The notes under the pieces: generated by a model
What the model saw: the letters and a program-made list of their open reading frames with translations, nothing else
What the model was told of the DNA's origin: nothing
The model's database searches: none
Shown: one piece after another, positions 50,475-58,970 of the stretch
Position numbering within the stretch: position 1 is the stretch's first letter
Layout of the letters: every line of letters starts with the position of its first letter
Made by a program: the position numbers and the translations under genes
Source of the DNA: Acholeplasmataceae bacterium UBA5769
GTDB taxonomy: Bacteria; Bacillota_I; Bacilli_A; Acholeplasmatales; Acholeplasmataceae
NCBI GenBank assembly: GCA_002418725.1
Contig: DIER01000035.1
Location: forward strand, 6,645 to 66,005
Direction: 5' to 3'
Length of the DNA stretch: 59,361 bases

Positions 50475-51407
50475 ATGGGTTACTATATCCGAAGAGTTTT
50501 ATCCGCTATTTTCACGCTATTCGTTATCGCCACACTGACCTTTTTTATGATGCGTGCGATTCCTGGTGGTCCTTTTACACGGGAAAGATCCCTGCCAGCA
50601 GAAATCGAAAGAGCACTCCAAGAGAAATATAACTTAAATGCACCTCTTGGTGAACAGTACTTGGATTATATGATTGACCTTGTTCAGTTAAAACTTGGAC
50701 CATCCTTCTCGCAAAAGGGGTTCACCGTGAATCAAATGATTGCTGCAGGGTTCCCCATTACAGCGACCATCGGATTTATTGCAGTCATCTTAATTGTGCT
50801 TGTCGGAATACCGATAGGCATCATATCCGCATTAAAACAAAATAAGCCCATAGATTATACAGTGATGATCTTTGCAACCTTAGGGGTAACGATACCGAGT
50901 TTTATTATCGCGACCCTCTTTCTTTATATTTTTGGTGTGAAACTTGCTTGGGTTCCGCTGCTATTTAACAAAGATAATTTTCTAACCTATATAGGACCTG
51001 TGCTAGCTCTTACAGGTTACTCTGTATCGTTTGTAGCAAGACTAACCCGTTCTTCGATGTTAGAAGTGTTACAACAGGACTACATTCGAACTGCAAGAGC
51101 GAATGGTATTTCAGAATTCAAAGTTTTAAGCAAGCATGCATTAAAAAATGCTTTAATTCCTGTGATTACCTACATTGGCCCGATGGTTGCAGCGATCATG
51201 ACAGGATCCTTTGTTGTCGAAAATGTCTTTGCAGTACCTGGGATAGGTAAACGCTTTGTTGAAGGTGTCACCAACCGTGATTACACGTTAATCGTTGGGG
51301 TTACCGTCTTCTATGCTGCATTTTATATTATCATGGTTCTTATTGTCGATATTCTTTATTCATTTATCGATCCTAGAATTAGACTTGGGAAACGGAGGGC
51401 AGACTAA
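50475..51407 (+). CDS. oppB: Oligopeptide ABC transporter permease OppB
   Basis: A 310-residue inner permease with six hydrophobic segments. The N-terminal YYIRRVLSAIFTLFVIATLTF is typical, and the EAA loop that contacts the ATPases is near ARANGISEFKVLSKHALKNALIP (residues 210-232, seen in two parts). It pairs with OppC to form the channel for peptides delivered by OppA. Tandem genes oppB-C-D-F-A follow without a gap of more than 25 bases. Confidence 0.95.
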   Translation: MGYYIRRVLSAIFTLFVIATLTFFMMRAIPGGPFTRERSLPAEIERALQEKYNLNAPLGEQYLDYMIDLVQLKLGPSFSQKGFTVNQMIAAGFPITATIGFIAVILIVLVGIPIGIISALKQNKPIDYTVMIFATLGVTIPSFIIATLFLYIFGVKLAWVPLLFNKDNFLTYIGPVLALTGYSVSFVARLTRSSMLEVLQQDYIRTARANGISEFKVLSKHALKNALIPVITYIGPMVAAIMTGSFVVENVFAVPGIGKRFVEGVTNRDYTLIVGVTVFYAAFYIIMVLIVDILYSFIDPRIRLGKRRAD

Positions 51408-52591
51408 TGAAGAAGTCATTTCGTGTTTTAGATCCAAGTGAAAAGATCAGCAGTGAACAGATTAGACCTGGTCTGACCTATTGGAAGGATGCATGGCGTC
51501 GTTTAAAGAAAAATAAGCTCGCGATGGTTGGTTTAGTGGTGATTGCACTCATGACATTGTTTGCCATTTTTGGACCGATGTTGACACCCTATTCTTATTC
51601 CGATCAAATCGTGGGGTACGCCAATATCCCCCCACGTATTCAGTTGATGAAGGCTGATGATACATACTTTTATTTCAATGGTACCCAGTATAGCCTTTAT
51701 GTGTCGACCAAAGATGGTAGACTCACCCAAAAATTAAGAGAATCTGGTCGTGACTTAGTCAATCAGAAGTTTTACTTTACCTATGGTGATGAAACCGTGA
51801 CTTTAGATTATTCGTATAAAGTTCGTCCGGATTTAGCAGACGAGGGGATTAGTTATAGCATTATCTTTAGAGATGTTGAATATAAAGTCCCTGAAGGTAT
51901 GGTTTCTAATAAACTATTTCCATGGGGTTCGGATGAGTTTGGTCGCGATGTGCTCACACGTGTGATGTATGGTGCGAGAATTTCCCTCTTTATTGCACTG
52001 GTTGCTGCGTTGGTCAATTTAATTATTGGTGTCATCTATGGTTCTATAGCCGGCTTAGAAGGTGGCACCGTGGATAACATCATGATGCGTATTTTAGATG
52101 TGATCGATTCCATTCCTTTATTACTTTACGTGATTTTGATCATGGTCATCTTGGATGATAACAGCATGTTCACGGTCATTTTAACCTTAGGCCTTGTCTA
52201 TTGGGTCGGTATGGCTAGACTGGTTCGTGGTCAAGTTCTTGGATTAAAAAATCAAGAGTTTGTTCTTGCAGCTAGAGCCTTAGGTGTGTCAAAGGCCAAA
52301 ATCGTTTTAAAACATTTAATTCCAAATGCTTTAGGACCTATCATCGTTTCCATTACCATGATGATTCCAGCAGCAATTTTCACAGAAGCATTTTTAAGTT
52401 TTATCGGTTTAGGTGCATCTGCACCACAATCTTCTTGGGGAACACTCGCAAATGCTGCGGTTGCAGTCTTTAGATCGTCTTTCTATCAACTTGTTTTCCC
52501 AGCATCAGCGATTGCAGTCACTATTTTAGCGTTTAATTTCTTTGGTGATGGCTTAAGATCGGCTTTAGATCCAAAGCTGAGAAAGGGGTAA
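51407..52591 (+). CDS. oppC: Oligopeptide ABC transporter permease OppC
   Basis: A 394-residue permease. An N-terminal OppC_N segment (about residues 25-65) is followed by an unusually long extracytoplasmic insertion (about 70-165) before the core of five helices. The EAA loop AARALGVSKAKIVLKHLIPN is near residue 288. The insertion lengthens the protein beyond the 300 or so residues of E. coli OppC; longer forms occur in Gram-positives. Its start overlaps the oppB stop by one base. Confidence 0.94.
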   Translation: MKKSFRVLDPSEKISSEQIRPGLTYWKDAWRRLKKNKLAMVGLVVIALMTLFAIFGPMLTPYSYSDQIVGYANIPPRIQLMKADDTYFYFNGTQYSLYVSTKDGRLTQKLRESGRDLVNQKFYFTYGDETVTLDYSYKVRPDLADEGISYSIIFRDVEYKVPEGMVSNKLFPWGSDEFGRDVLTRVMYGARISLFIALVAALVNLIIGVIYGSIAGLEGGTVDNIMMRILDVIDSIPLLLYVILIMVILDDNSMFTVILTLGLVYWVGMARLVRGQVLGLKNQEFVLAARALGVSKAKIVLKHLIPNALGPIIVSITMMIPAAIFTEAFLSFIGLGASAPQSSWGTLANAAVAVFRSSFYQLVFPASAIAVTILAFNFFGDGLRSALDPKLRKG

Positions 52592-52596
52592 TCAAG

Positions 52597-53613
52597 ATGA
52601 AAGTACTTGAAGTAAAAAACCTCCATACCAGTTTCTTTACCCACATGGGTGAAGTTCAAGCGGTTCGTGGCATCAGTTTTGATTTAGACAAAGGCGATAT
52701 TTTAGGAATCGTCGGTGAATCAGGATCAGGAAAAAGCGTGACTTCCCTTTCCATCATGGGACTCATTGATTCGCCTGGAAAAATTAAAGAAGGCTCCATT
52801 CTTTTTGATGGACATGATATCGCGACGATGTCACATAAGGAGTTATCTGAGATCAGAGGTAATGACATGTCGATGATTTTCCAAGATCCTATGACGTCCT
52901 TAAACCCTGTGTTTCGCGTGGGAAATCAGATTAAAGAAATTATCTTAAGACATACAAACTTAACTAGACAAGAAGCACATGAACGTGCGATTGAGCTCTT
53001 AAAACTGGTTAATATCCCGGAACCAGAAACGAGAATTAGACAATATCCACACCAATTTTCTGGTGGGATGAGACAACGTGCAATGATTGCGATGGCGATT
53101 TCCTGTAATCCCAAATTATTGATTGCAGATGAGCCGACCACCGCACTAGATGTGACAATTCAAGCACAAATTCTTGAACTTCTAAAAGAGTTAAAGGATA
53201 AAAAGGACTTAAGTATTATTCTCATCACTCATGATTTAGGTGTGATTGCTGAAGCGTGTAATAAAGTGATCGTCATGTATGGTGGTCTTATTATGGAACA
53301 AGGTTCGGTGCTTGATATTTTTGAAAGACCGGAACATCCCTATACCAAAGGACTTCATCAATCGGTTCCCAAAAACGTGACAGGTGAGAGAAAACGTCTC
53401 ATTCCTATTGATGGGACACCACCTGATTTATTAGAACCACCGATGGGATGCCCCTTTTATCCAAGATGCAAACATGCGATGGAAATATGCGCACAAAAGC
53501 GTCCACCACTCTATACCATTGAAAAGGGACACTTAGCCGCTTGTTGGCTTCATGATAGTGATGCACCAGACGTTGAAGGCTATACGAAAGAAAGAGGTGA
53601 GCACCATGAATGA
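52597..53613 (+). CDS. oppD: Oligopeptide ABC transporter ATPase OppD
   Basis: A 338-residue ATPase. Walker A is GESGSGKSV near residue 39, the signature FSGGMRQRAMIA near 150, Walker B LLIADEPTTALD near 172, and the H-loop LITHDLG near 206. The C-terminal oligo_HPY domain has a Cys-rich GCPFYPRCKHAMEIC motif that in some OppD/DppD proteins binds a 4Fe-4S cluster. Forms a heterodimer with OppF, whose start it overlaps by eight bases. Confidence 0.95.
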   Translation: MKVLEVKNLHTSFFTHMGEVQAVRGISFDLDKGDILGIVGESGSGKSVTSLSIMGLIDSPGKIKEGSILFDGHDIATMSHKELSEIRGNDMSMIFQDPMTSLNPVFRVGNQIKEIILRHTNLTRQEAHERAIELLKLVNIPEPETRIRQYPHQFSGGMRQRAMIAMAISCNPKLLIADEPTTALDVTIQAQILELLKELKDKKDLSIILITHDLGVIAEACNKVIVMYGGLIMEQGSVLDIFERPEHPYTKGLHQSVPKNVTGERKRLIPIDGTPPDLLEPPMGCPFYPRCKHAMEICAQKRPPLYTIEKGHLAACWLHDSDAPDVEGYTKERGEHHE

Positions 53614-54622
53614 AGCGGTCAAAGAACCTCTACTTAAAGTTGTTGGTTTAAAGAAATATTTTGATCTAACTGCACTCAGTCATAAACGGATTTTAGCAGC
53701 AGTTGATGATTTAAGTTTTGAGGTTTATCGAGGTGAAACCTTTGGTTTAGTCGGTGAGTCTGGCTGTGGTAAAACAACAACAGGCCGTGTCATTGTGAAT
53801 CTTTATAAACCGACAGACGGTCATATCATCTTTGATGGTGTCGATTATTCGAATAAAACAGAAAGAGAATTAAAACCTTTTCGTAAACGGGTACAGATGA
53901 TCTTTCAAGACCCCTATGCATCACTTAATGCGCGTATGACGGTTTATGAAATCATATCAGAAGGTATTAAAACACATCGGATATTAAAAACGAAGGAAGA
54001 GATTGAAACAAGGGTCCATGAGCTTTTAGAAAAAGTAGGACTCAAAAGAGAGCATGCTGGACGTTATCCACATGAATTCTCAGGTGGACAGCGTCAGCGC
54101 ATTGGTATTGCCAGAGCGCTCGCGTTAAATCCTGAAATGATTGTGGCTGATGAACCCATCAGTGCATTAGACGTTTCGATTCAAGCACAGGTTATCAACA
54201 TGCTTGAAGACTTACAAAAAGAGTTTAACCTGACCTATCTCTTTATTGCCCATGATTTATCTATGGTCAGACATATCAGTGATCGCATCGGTGTCATGTA
54301 CTTAGGTAAGATGATGGAAATTGGTGAAAGTGATGCGGTTTATGAAAGACCACTGCATCCTTATACAGAGTCTTTGCTATCATCCATACCGATTGCAGAT
54401 CCTAAGGTGAGAATGTCTGAAAAAAGAATTATATTAGAAGGTGATGTTAGAAGTCCAATCAATCCTAAACCAGGATGTCGATTTGCATCTAGATGTCGCT
54501 ATGCGAAAGAGATTTGTCACACGGAAACACCAGATTTTAGAGAAGTGGAGCCCAAACGTTTTGTGGCGTGTCACTTGATTGAAGAAATTCGTGGTTTATT
54601 CACCGAAAAGGTGTCGAAATAA
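53606..54622 (+). CDS. oppF: Oligopeptide ABC transporter ATPase OppF
   Basis: A 338-residue ATPase partner of OppD. Walker A is GESGCGKTT near residue 49, the signature FSGGQRQRIGIARA near 153, and Walker B MIVADEPISALD near 175. The C-terminal GCRFASRCRYAKEIC motif again suggests cluster binding. ATG 53606 with AAAGAGGTG ahead is chosen over an in-frame ATG 54 bases upstream inside oppD. Confidence 0.95.
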   Translation: MNEAVKEPLLKVVGLKKYFDLTALSHKRILAAVDDLSFEVYRGETFGLVGESGCGKTTTGRVIVNLYKPTDGHIIFDGVDYSNKTERELKPFRKRVQMIFQDPYASLNARMTVYEIISEGIKTHRILKTKEEIETRVHELLEKVGLKREHAGRYPHEFSGGQRQRIGIARALALNPEMIVADEPISALDVSIQAQVINMLEDLQKEFNLTYLFIAHDLSMVRHISDRIGVMYLGKMMEIGESDAVYERPLHPYTESLLSSIPIADPKVRMSEKRIILEGDVRSPINPKPGCRFASRCRYAKEICHTETPDFREVEPKRFVACHLIEEIRGLFTEKVSK

Positions 54623-54646
54623 ACAAAAAAGGAGAGAAGAGAACGT

Positions 54647-56311
54647 ATGAAGAAACTCGTATCACTGTTAGTGATTGTACTCTTTGCTGTTGCTCTCGTC
54701 GCTTGTCAGCCTAAAGAAAAAGGCATCCCAGGTGTATTGAGATGGAACATTGGTGCAGACCCACTAACATTAGACCCTTCATTGAACGGTGCTTCTGATG
54801 GCGGTGACGTTATCAATAACACTCACGAAGGGTTAGTTCGTGAAATTAATGGTATTGTGTATCCAGGGATTGCAGAATCCTGGGAAACCAGTACAGATGG
54901 TTTAACAGTCACATTCCACCTTCGTCAGTCAAACTGGAGCGATGGTACACCGCTAACTGCTAACGATTTTATCTACACTTATCGTCGTGCGATGGATCCA
55001 CTAACAGCATCCGAATATTCTTGGATTTGGGAATATACAAATGTTGTTGGCGCAATCGACTTTGTTTTTGCTGATACAGAAGAAGAAGGTTATGATGCGG
55101 ATGCATTATGGGCTGAAGTTGGTATCACTGCAGTAGATAATTACACACTACAGTTTGAACTTGTCAATCCAACCGCTTATTTCGTCAGCTTAATGGCTTT
55201 CTATCATTTCATGCCAGTTAAACAATCTTCCGTTGAAGCTGCTGGTGGAGAAGATGGTTTATGGGCTAAGGTTCCAGCACTTGCTGTGTCTAATGGTCCA
55301 TTCAAACTTACAGCCTATACCATTGGTGATGGATTGGTTTTGGAAAAGAATGATGAATACTGGAGTGCAGATACGGTGAAATTAAACCGTATTGAAGGTA
55401 AATTCATTGATAATGAATCTACGGCATATGACGCATTCGTTGCTGGCGAACTTGATTTTATTCCTCAAGTTCCAACCTCTGAAATGACACGTTTGATTGC
55501 TGAAGATCCAAATTTCTATGTCTTCCCACTACTTGGTACTTACTATTATTCATTTAACTTAAACGATGCTGCTGGTTTATATGATAATGTCAAACTTAGA
55601 AGAGCATTATCTTATGCGATCAACAGAGAAGCTATCGTTGAAGCATTAGCAGGTGGACAAGTTCCAGCCGGCGGTTTCGTACCTCCTGGATTTGTGGATC
55701 ATGAAGGCAACGACTTCTTTGAAACTGCAGGTATGTATGGCATGGTCACCGATGATGGTAACTTTGCACAAGCAGTCACATTGTTTGCTGAAGCAGCTTC
55801 TGAAATGGGTATGACTGTTGCACAACTTAGAACTGCACTTGCAAATGAAACATTGTTATACAATACATCTGATGCCCATGCACAAGTAGCACAACTTGTT
55901 CAAGAATCTTGGAATCAAGTTTTAGGATTCCAAATGAAGCTTGGAAACCAAGAATGGGCTGTCTTCCAAGATACCAGAAAGAATGACAACTTTGATATCG
56001 CACGTGGTGGTTGGTTAACAGACTTTATGGATCCTATTGGTATGCTGGCTATTTTTACAAAAGACAATGCATATAATGATCCAAACTATGACAACCCTGC
56101 ATTTGACACATTAATTGCGCAAGCGCAAGCAACAACCGTTCCAAGTGTACACTTTGAAAAACTTTATGCCGCTCAAGATTTATTCATGAACGACATGCCC
56201 ATTATTCCTGTGTATCACTATTCAGACTTTATGTATGTGAAAGCATACGTGAAGGATTGGGGAAGAAGTGTGCTTGGTACCGTTGATTTCTCAAGAGCAC
56301 ATATTGATTGA
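54647..56311 (+). CDS. oppA: Oligopeptide-binding lipoprotein OppA
   Basis: A 554-residue solute-binding protein (SBP_bac_5). The signal peptide MKKLVSLLVIVLFAVA ends in the lipobox LVAC (Cys about residue 20), so the mature protein is lipid-anchored outside the membrane. Motifs include DPLTLDPS, TFHLRQSNWSDGTPLTANDF and RRALSYAINREAIV. It binds extracellular peptides for OppBCDF. GGAGAGAAGAG precedes the ATG, 24 bases after oppF. A strong terminator follows, so opp ends here. Confidence 0.95.
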   Translation: MKKLVSLLVIVLFAVALVACQPKEKGIPGVLRWNIGADPLTLDPSLNGASDGGDVINNTHEGLVREINGIVYPGIAESWETSTDGLTVTFHLRQSNWSDGTPLTANDFIYTYRRAMDPLTASEYSWIWEYTNVVGAIDFVFADTEEEGYDADALWAEVGITAVDNYTLQFELVNPTAYFVSLMAFYHFMPVKQSSVEAAGGEDGLWAKVPALAVSNGPFKLTAYTIGDGLVLEKNDEYWSADTVKLNRIEGKFIDNESTAYDAFVAGELDFIPQVPTSEMTRLIAEDPNFYVFPLLGTYYYSFNLNDAAGLYDNVKLRRALSYAINREAIVEALAGGQVPAGGFVPPGFVDHEGNDFFETAGMYGMVTDDGNFAQAVTLFAEAASEMGMTVAQLRTALANETLLYNTSDAHAQVAQLVQESWNQVLGFQMKLGNQEWAVFQDTRKNDNFDIARGGWLTDFMDPIGMLAIFTKDNAYNDPNYDNPAFDTLIAQAQATTVPSVHFEKLYAAQDLFMNDMPIIPVYHYSDFMYVKAYVKDWGRSVLGTVDFSRAHID

Positions 56312-56333
56312 TGTATTGAAGTAAAAAGTGAAA

Positions 56334-56368
56334 AGGCGGCTCAGGATATCCTGAACCGTCTTTTTTGT
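56334..56368. terminator. Terminator after oppA, possibly bidirectional
   Basis: GGCGG-TCAGG pairs with CCTGA-CCGTC (mismatch in the middle), then six T. On the minus strand the same hairpin is followed by CCTTTTCAC, which may serve gpmI. Confidence 0.75.
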
Positions 56369-56382
56369 TTATCTTTTTTAAG

Positions 56383-57906
56383 TTATTTTTTAAGAATTAA
56401 ACACTTACCTGTCATCTCTTTAGGCTGTTTAACACCTAAGAGGTCTAACATGGTGGGTGCAACATCACAGAGAGCTCCTGTGCCTAAAGTGATGTCTTTT
56501 TTGGTAATCACAATGGGGACTAAGTTGGTGGTATGTGCGGTATGCGCATTCCCCTCATCATCTCTCATTTTTTCAGCATTCCCGTGGTCAGCTAAGACAA
56601 TCGCAACACCACCGATCGATAAAATCGCTTCAACGACATCTTTGGTACATTGATCCACTGTTTCAACCGCTTTTGTCGTCGCTTCAATCGATCCGGTATG
56701 TCCAACCATGTCTGGATTTGCAAAGTTTAAGATCATGGTATCAAATTCACCACTCTTGATGGCTTCAACCGCTTTATCTCTTACTTCAAAAGCACTCATT
56801 TCAGGTTTTAGATCATAGGTTGGTACCTTGGGTGATTCCACTAAGATACGTGTACTTCCCTTTAAATCTTTTTCTGATCCACCATCAAAGAAGAAGGTGA
56901 CATGGGCATATTTTTCTGTTTCTGCAATACGAAGTTGTTTTAGGTTGTGATCTGCAATCACTTCACCATAAAGACGATCTAAGGTTTGAAGTTCATAAGC
57001 TAGGGGACCTTTGACGGTTTCATTATAGTGCATCATGGACACAAAGAAGATGTCTTTAAGGGTGTGCGCTAAACTAAAGTTTGCTTTACCTGGCGTTTGA
57101 TACATACTTGTTTTTTCAGGGTTTGAAAAAGCAGTTGCAATGCGGATCGCACGGTCAGGTCTAAAGTTTGCAAAAATGATGGCATCGTGATCTTGGACTA
57201 AGCCTTCTTTATCTACCACAAATGGAATGATAAATTCATCAGATACGCCTTGATCATAAGATGCTTGAATTCCTTCTAAGGCACCTTGAAGTTTACCGGT
57301 TCCTAAAGTCATATTGTCATAAGCTTTTTGGATACGATCCCAGTTGTTATCGCGGTCCATCGCATAATAACGTCCAGATACAGTCGCAACCTTCATGCCG
57401 TGATCCATCAAATCTTTTAAGAAACCTAAACCCGAAGTTTGTGGTGTATCTCTACCATCCATAAATGCATGTAAATAAGGGGTTATGCCTTCTGAGATGG
57501 CTAAGTCATGAAGTGCTTTGATGTGTGTCGGATAAGCATGCACACCACCATCAGAGACTAAACCAAAGATATGCAGTTTTGAATGATGTTTTTTCGCATG
57601 TTTGATGGCATCTAAGAAGGCTTTATTCTTAAAGAATGAACCATCTTTAATTGCGACATTGATTCTGGTTAAAGATTGATAGACAATGCGGCCAGCACCT
57701 AAGTTAAGATGTCCAACCTCGCTGTTGCCCATTTGACCATCAGGTAAACCGACATATTCACCGCTCGCTTGTAAGACGTTGTTTGGGTATTCTTGAAATA
57801 AGTTGTCAAGAAAAGGTTTTTTTGCAAGTGATACTGAATTGCTTGGGCTCGCTGGAGCAAGTCCATAACCATCCATAATAATTAATCCAACAAATGTTTT
57901 GTTCAT
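56383..57906 (-). CDS. gpmI: 2,3-bisphosphoglycerate-independent phosphoglycerate mutase
   Basis: A 507-residue manganese-dependent glycolytic enzyme interconverting 3- and 2-phosphoglycerate. The N-terminal metal motif is IIMDGYGLAP. The phospho-Ser sits in MGNSEVGHLNLGAGR near residue 60. Later metal ligands are seen in FFDGGSEKD, NFANPDMVGHTG and LADHGNAEKM. AAGGAG precedes the ATG and TATAAT lies about 36 bases upstream on the minus strand. It is monocistronic, converging on opp. Confidence 0.97.
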   Translation of the reverse strand: MNKTFVGLIIMDGYGLAPASPSNSVSLAKKPFLDNLFQEYPNNVLQASGEYVGLPDGQMGNSEVGHLNLGAGRIVYQSLTRINVAIKDGSFFKNKAFLDAIKHAKKHHSKLHIFGLVSDGGVHAYPTHIKALHDLAISEGITPYLHAFMDGRDTPQTSGLGFLKDLMDHGMKVATVSGRYYAMDRDNNWDRIQKAYDNMTLGTGKLQGALEGIQASYDQGVSDEFIIPFVVDKEGLVQDHDAIIFANFRPDRAIRIATAFSNPEKTSMYQTPGKANFSLAHTLKDIFFVSMMHYNETVKGPLAYELQTLDRLYGEVIADHNLKQLRIAETEKYAHVTFFFDGGSEKDLKGSTRILVESPKVPTYDLKPEMSAFEVRDKAVEAIKSGEFDTMILNFANPDMVGHTGSIEATTKAVETVDQCTKDVVEAILSIGGVAIVLADHGNAEKMRDDEGNAHTAHTTNLVPIVITKKDITLGTGALCDVAPTMLDLLGVKQPKEMTGKCLILKK

Positions 57907-58012
57907 AATGTACTCCTTATCGTTTATTCCACATTCATTATACTTTAAATTTAAATAATGATTTAAATGAATGCAAAAAAAACGTTTTCAAGTCAATGTG
58001 TATGAGTCATAC

Positions 58013-58040
58013 TTGAAGTTTATAAAATATATGATACAAT
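58013..58040 (+). promoter_or_regulatory. Promoter of the ribU transcript
   Basis: TTGAAG and TACAAT with a 16-base spacer, directly before the FMN riboswitch. Confidence 0.6.
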
Positions 58041-58056
58041 GAAAGCGTAATTTAAA

Positions 58057-58162
58057 TACTTCGGGGCACCGTGTAATTCGGGACCGGCGGTATAGTCCGC
58101 GAGCCTTTGGGCAGACCTTGTGTAATTCAAGGACCGACAGTAAAGTCTGGATGGAAGAAGGA
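58057..58162 (+). promoter_or_regulatory. FMN riboswitch (RFN element)
   Basis: The conserved RFN blocks are present in order: CTTCGGGGC, GTGTAATTC, GACCGGCGGTATAGTC, CCGCGAGCC, GGACCGACAGTAAAGTC and GGATGGAAGAAGG. Helix P1 pairs the outer CTTC with GAAG. FMN binding should favour the terminator at 58190-58215 and so lower ribU expression. Confidence 0.96.
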
Positions 58163-58189
58163 AATGTCGTTTTTTGACGCTCTTTTATC

Positions 58190-58215
58190 GCCGAAGTAAT
58201 TTGGCGTTTTTATTT
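58190..58215 (+). terminator. Riboswitch-controlled terminator before ribU
   Basis: CGCCGAA pairs with TTTGGCG around GTAA, followed by TTTTATTTATT. It lies between the FMN aptamer and the ribU ribosome site. Confidence 0.8.
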
Positions 58216-58238
58216 ATTATAAAGGAGGAAAAAAAACA

Positions 58239-58940
58239 ATGTCAAATTACTTACGTCTGAAAAAAATGCTTTATGTGGTATCGCTTGCTGCGGTATCGAT
58301 TGTGTTGGGGTTCATCGAAATCCCATGGCCAATTGTCACAGGTCCATTTGCACCTTTTGTCAAATTGGATTTTAGTGAAATCGCCATTTTAGTTTCACTC
58401 TATGTGATGGGTACGAAAGAATCCTTCATGGTTGTCTTGATCAGAACATTGGCAAGACGCATTTATAAAGGTTTCGATTATGCAGATTTAGTCGGTGAAC
58501 TGCTCGCCATGACCGCCTCATTTGCACTGATTACTGCGTATCATTTAACCAAAAAAGTTCTTGGACAAAAGGATAAGCCACTGATTTATGAAGTTAGTGT
58601 GAACGGTTCTAAAGTCAAAAAGAACGAATGGTTCGTGATGCTTACAATGAATATTGTGGTGTTATCAGTCTTCATGGTTTTGATCAACTTCCTGGTTGGA
58701 ACACCTCTTTATTTATCCTTGTTTGGTTTATCTCAAAGTGGTGCCATTCATTTAACGGTTTTCAGTTATGTTAACGATGCAGCACCTTATCAACTTTTTG
58801 GATACAACATTCAGTTTACACTCGTTAATTTCTTTTGGTTTGTTGTGGTTTCATACACCCCATTTAACATGGTGAAAGCAGCTTTAGTGACGATTTTATT
58901 CTTGTTGATCAAACCACGAATGAAATATCTCGAACTTTAA
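58239..58940 (+). CDS. ribU: ECF transporter S component, riboflavin-specific (RibU)
   Basis: A 233-residue membrane protein with about six helices that binds riboflavin and works with the shared ECF energy-coupling module (not in this window). The sequence after the first helix, FIEIPWPIVTGPFAPFVKLDFSEI (read in two parts near residues 28-51), matches RibU-like proteins where this loop forms the substrate pocket. Control by the FMN riboswitch directly upstream supports the vitamin. A cytosolic insertion (about 105-130) is longer than usual. AAAGGAGG precedes the ATG. Confidence 0.93.
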   Translation: MSNYLRLKKMLYVVSLAAVSIVLGFIEIPWPIVTGPFAPFVKLDFSEIAILVSLYVMGTKESFMVVLIRTLARRIYKGFDYADLVGELLAMTASFALITAYHLTKKVLGQKDKPLIYEVSVNGSKVKKNEWFVMLTMNIVVLSVFMVLINFLVGTPLYLSLFGLSQSGAIHLTVFSYVNDAAPYQLFGYNIQFTLVNFFWFVVVSYTPFNMVKAALVTILFLLIKPRMKYLEL

Positions 58941-58942
58941 TA

Positions 58943-58951
58943 TGTTATAAT
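58943..58951 (+). promoter_or_regulatory. Extended -10 promoter of the last gene
   Basis: TGTTATAAT (TG-N-TATAAT) 19 bases before ATG 58971, with CGGAGGA between. Confidence 0.45.
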
Positions 58952-58970
58952 AACCTCGGAGGAAGATATC

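Noticed and set aside
93..58940. Reassignment of TGA to tryptophan (Mycoplasma code)
   Set aside because: Many genes end in TGA in good agreement with family lengths and operon overlaps, and Trp is encoded by TGG, so the standard code holds.
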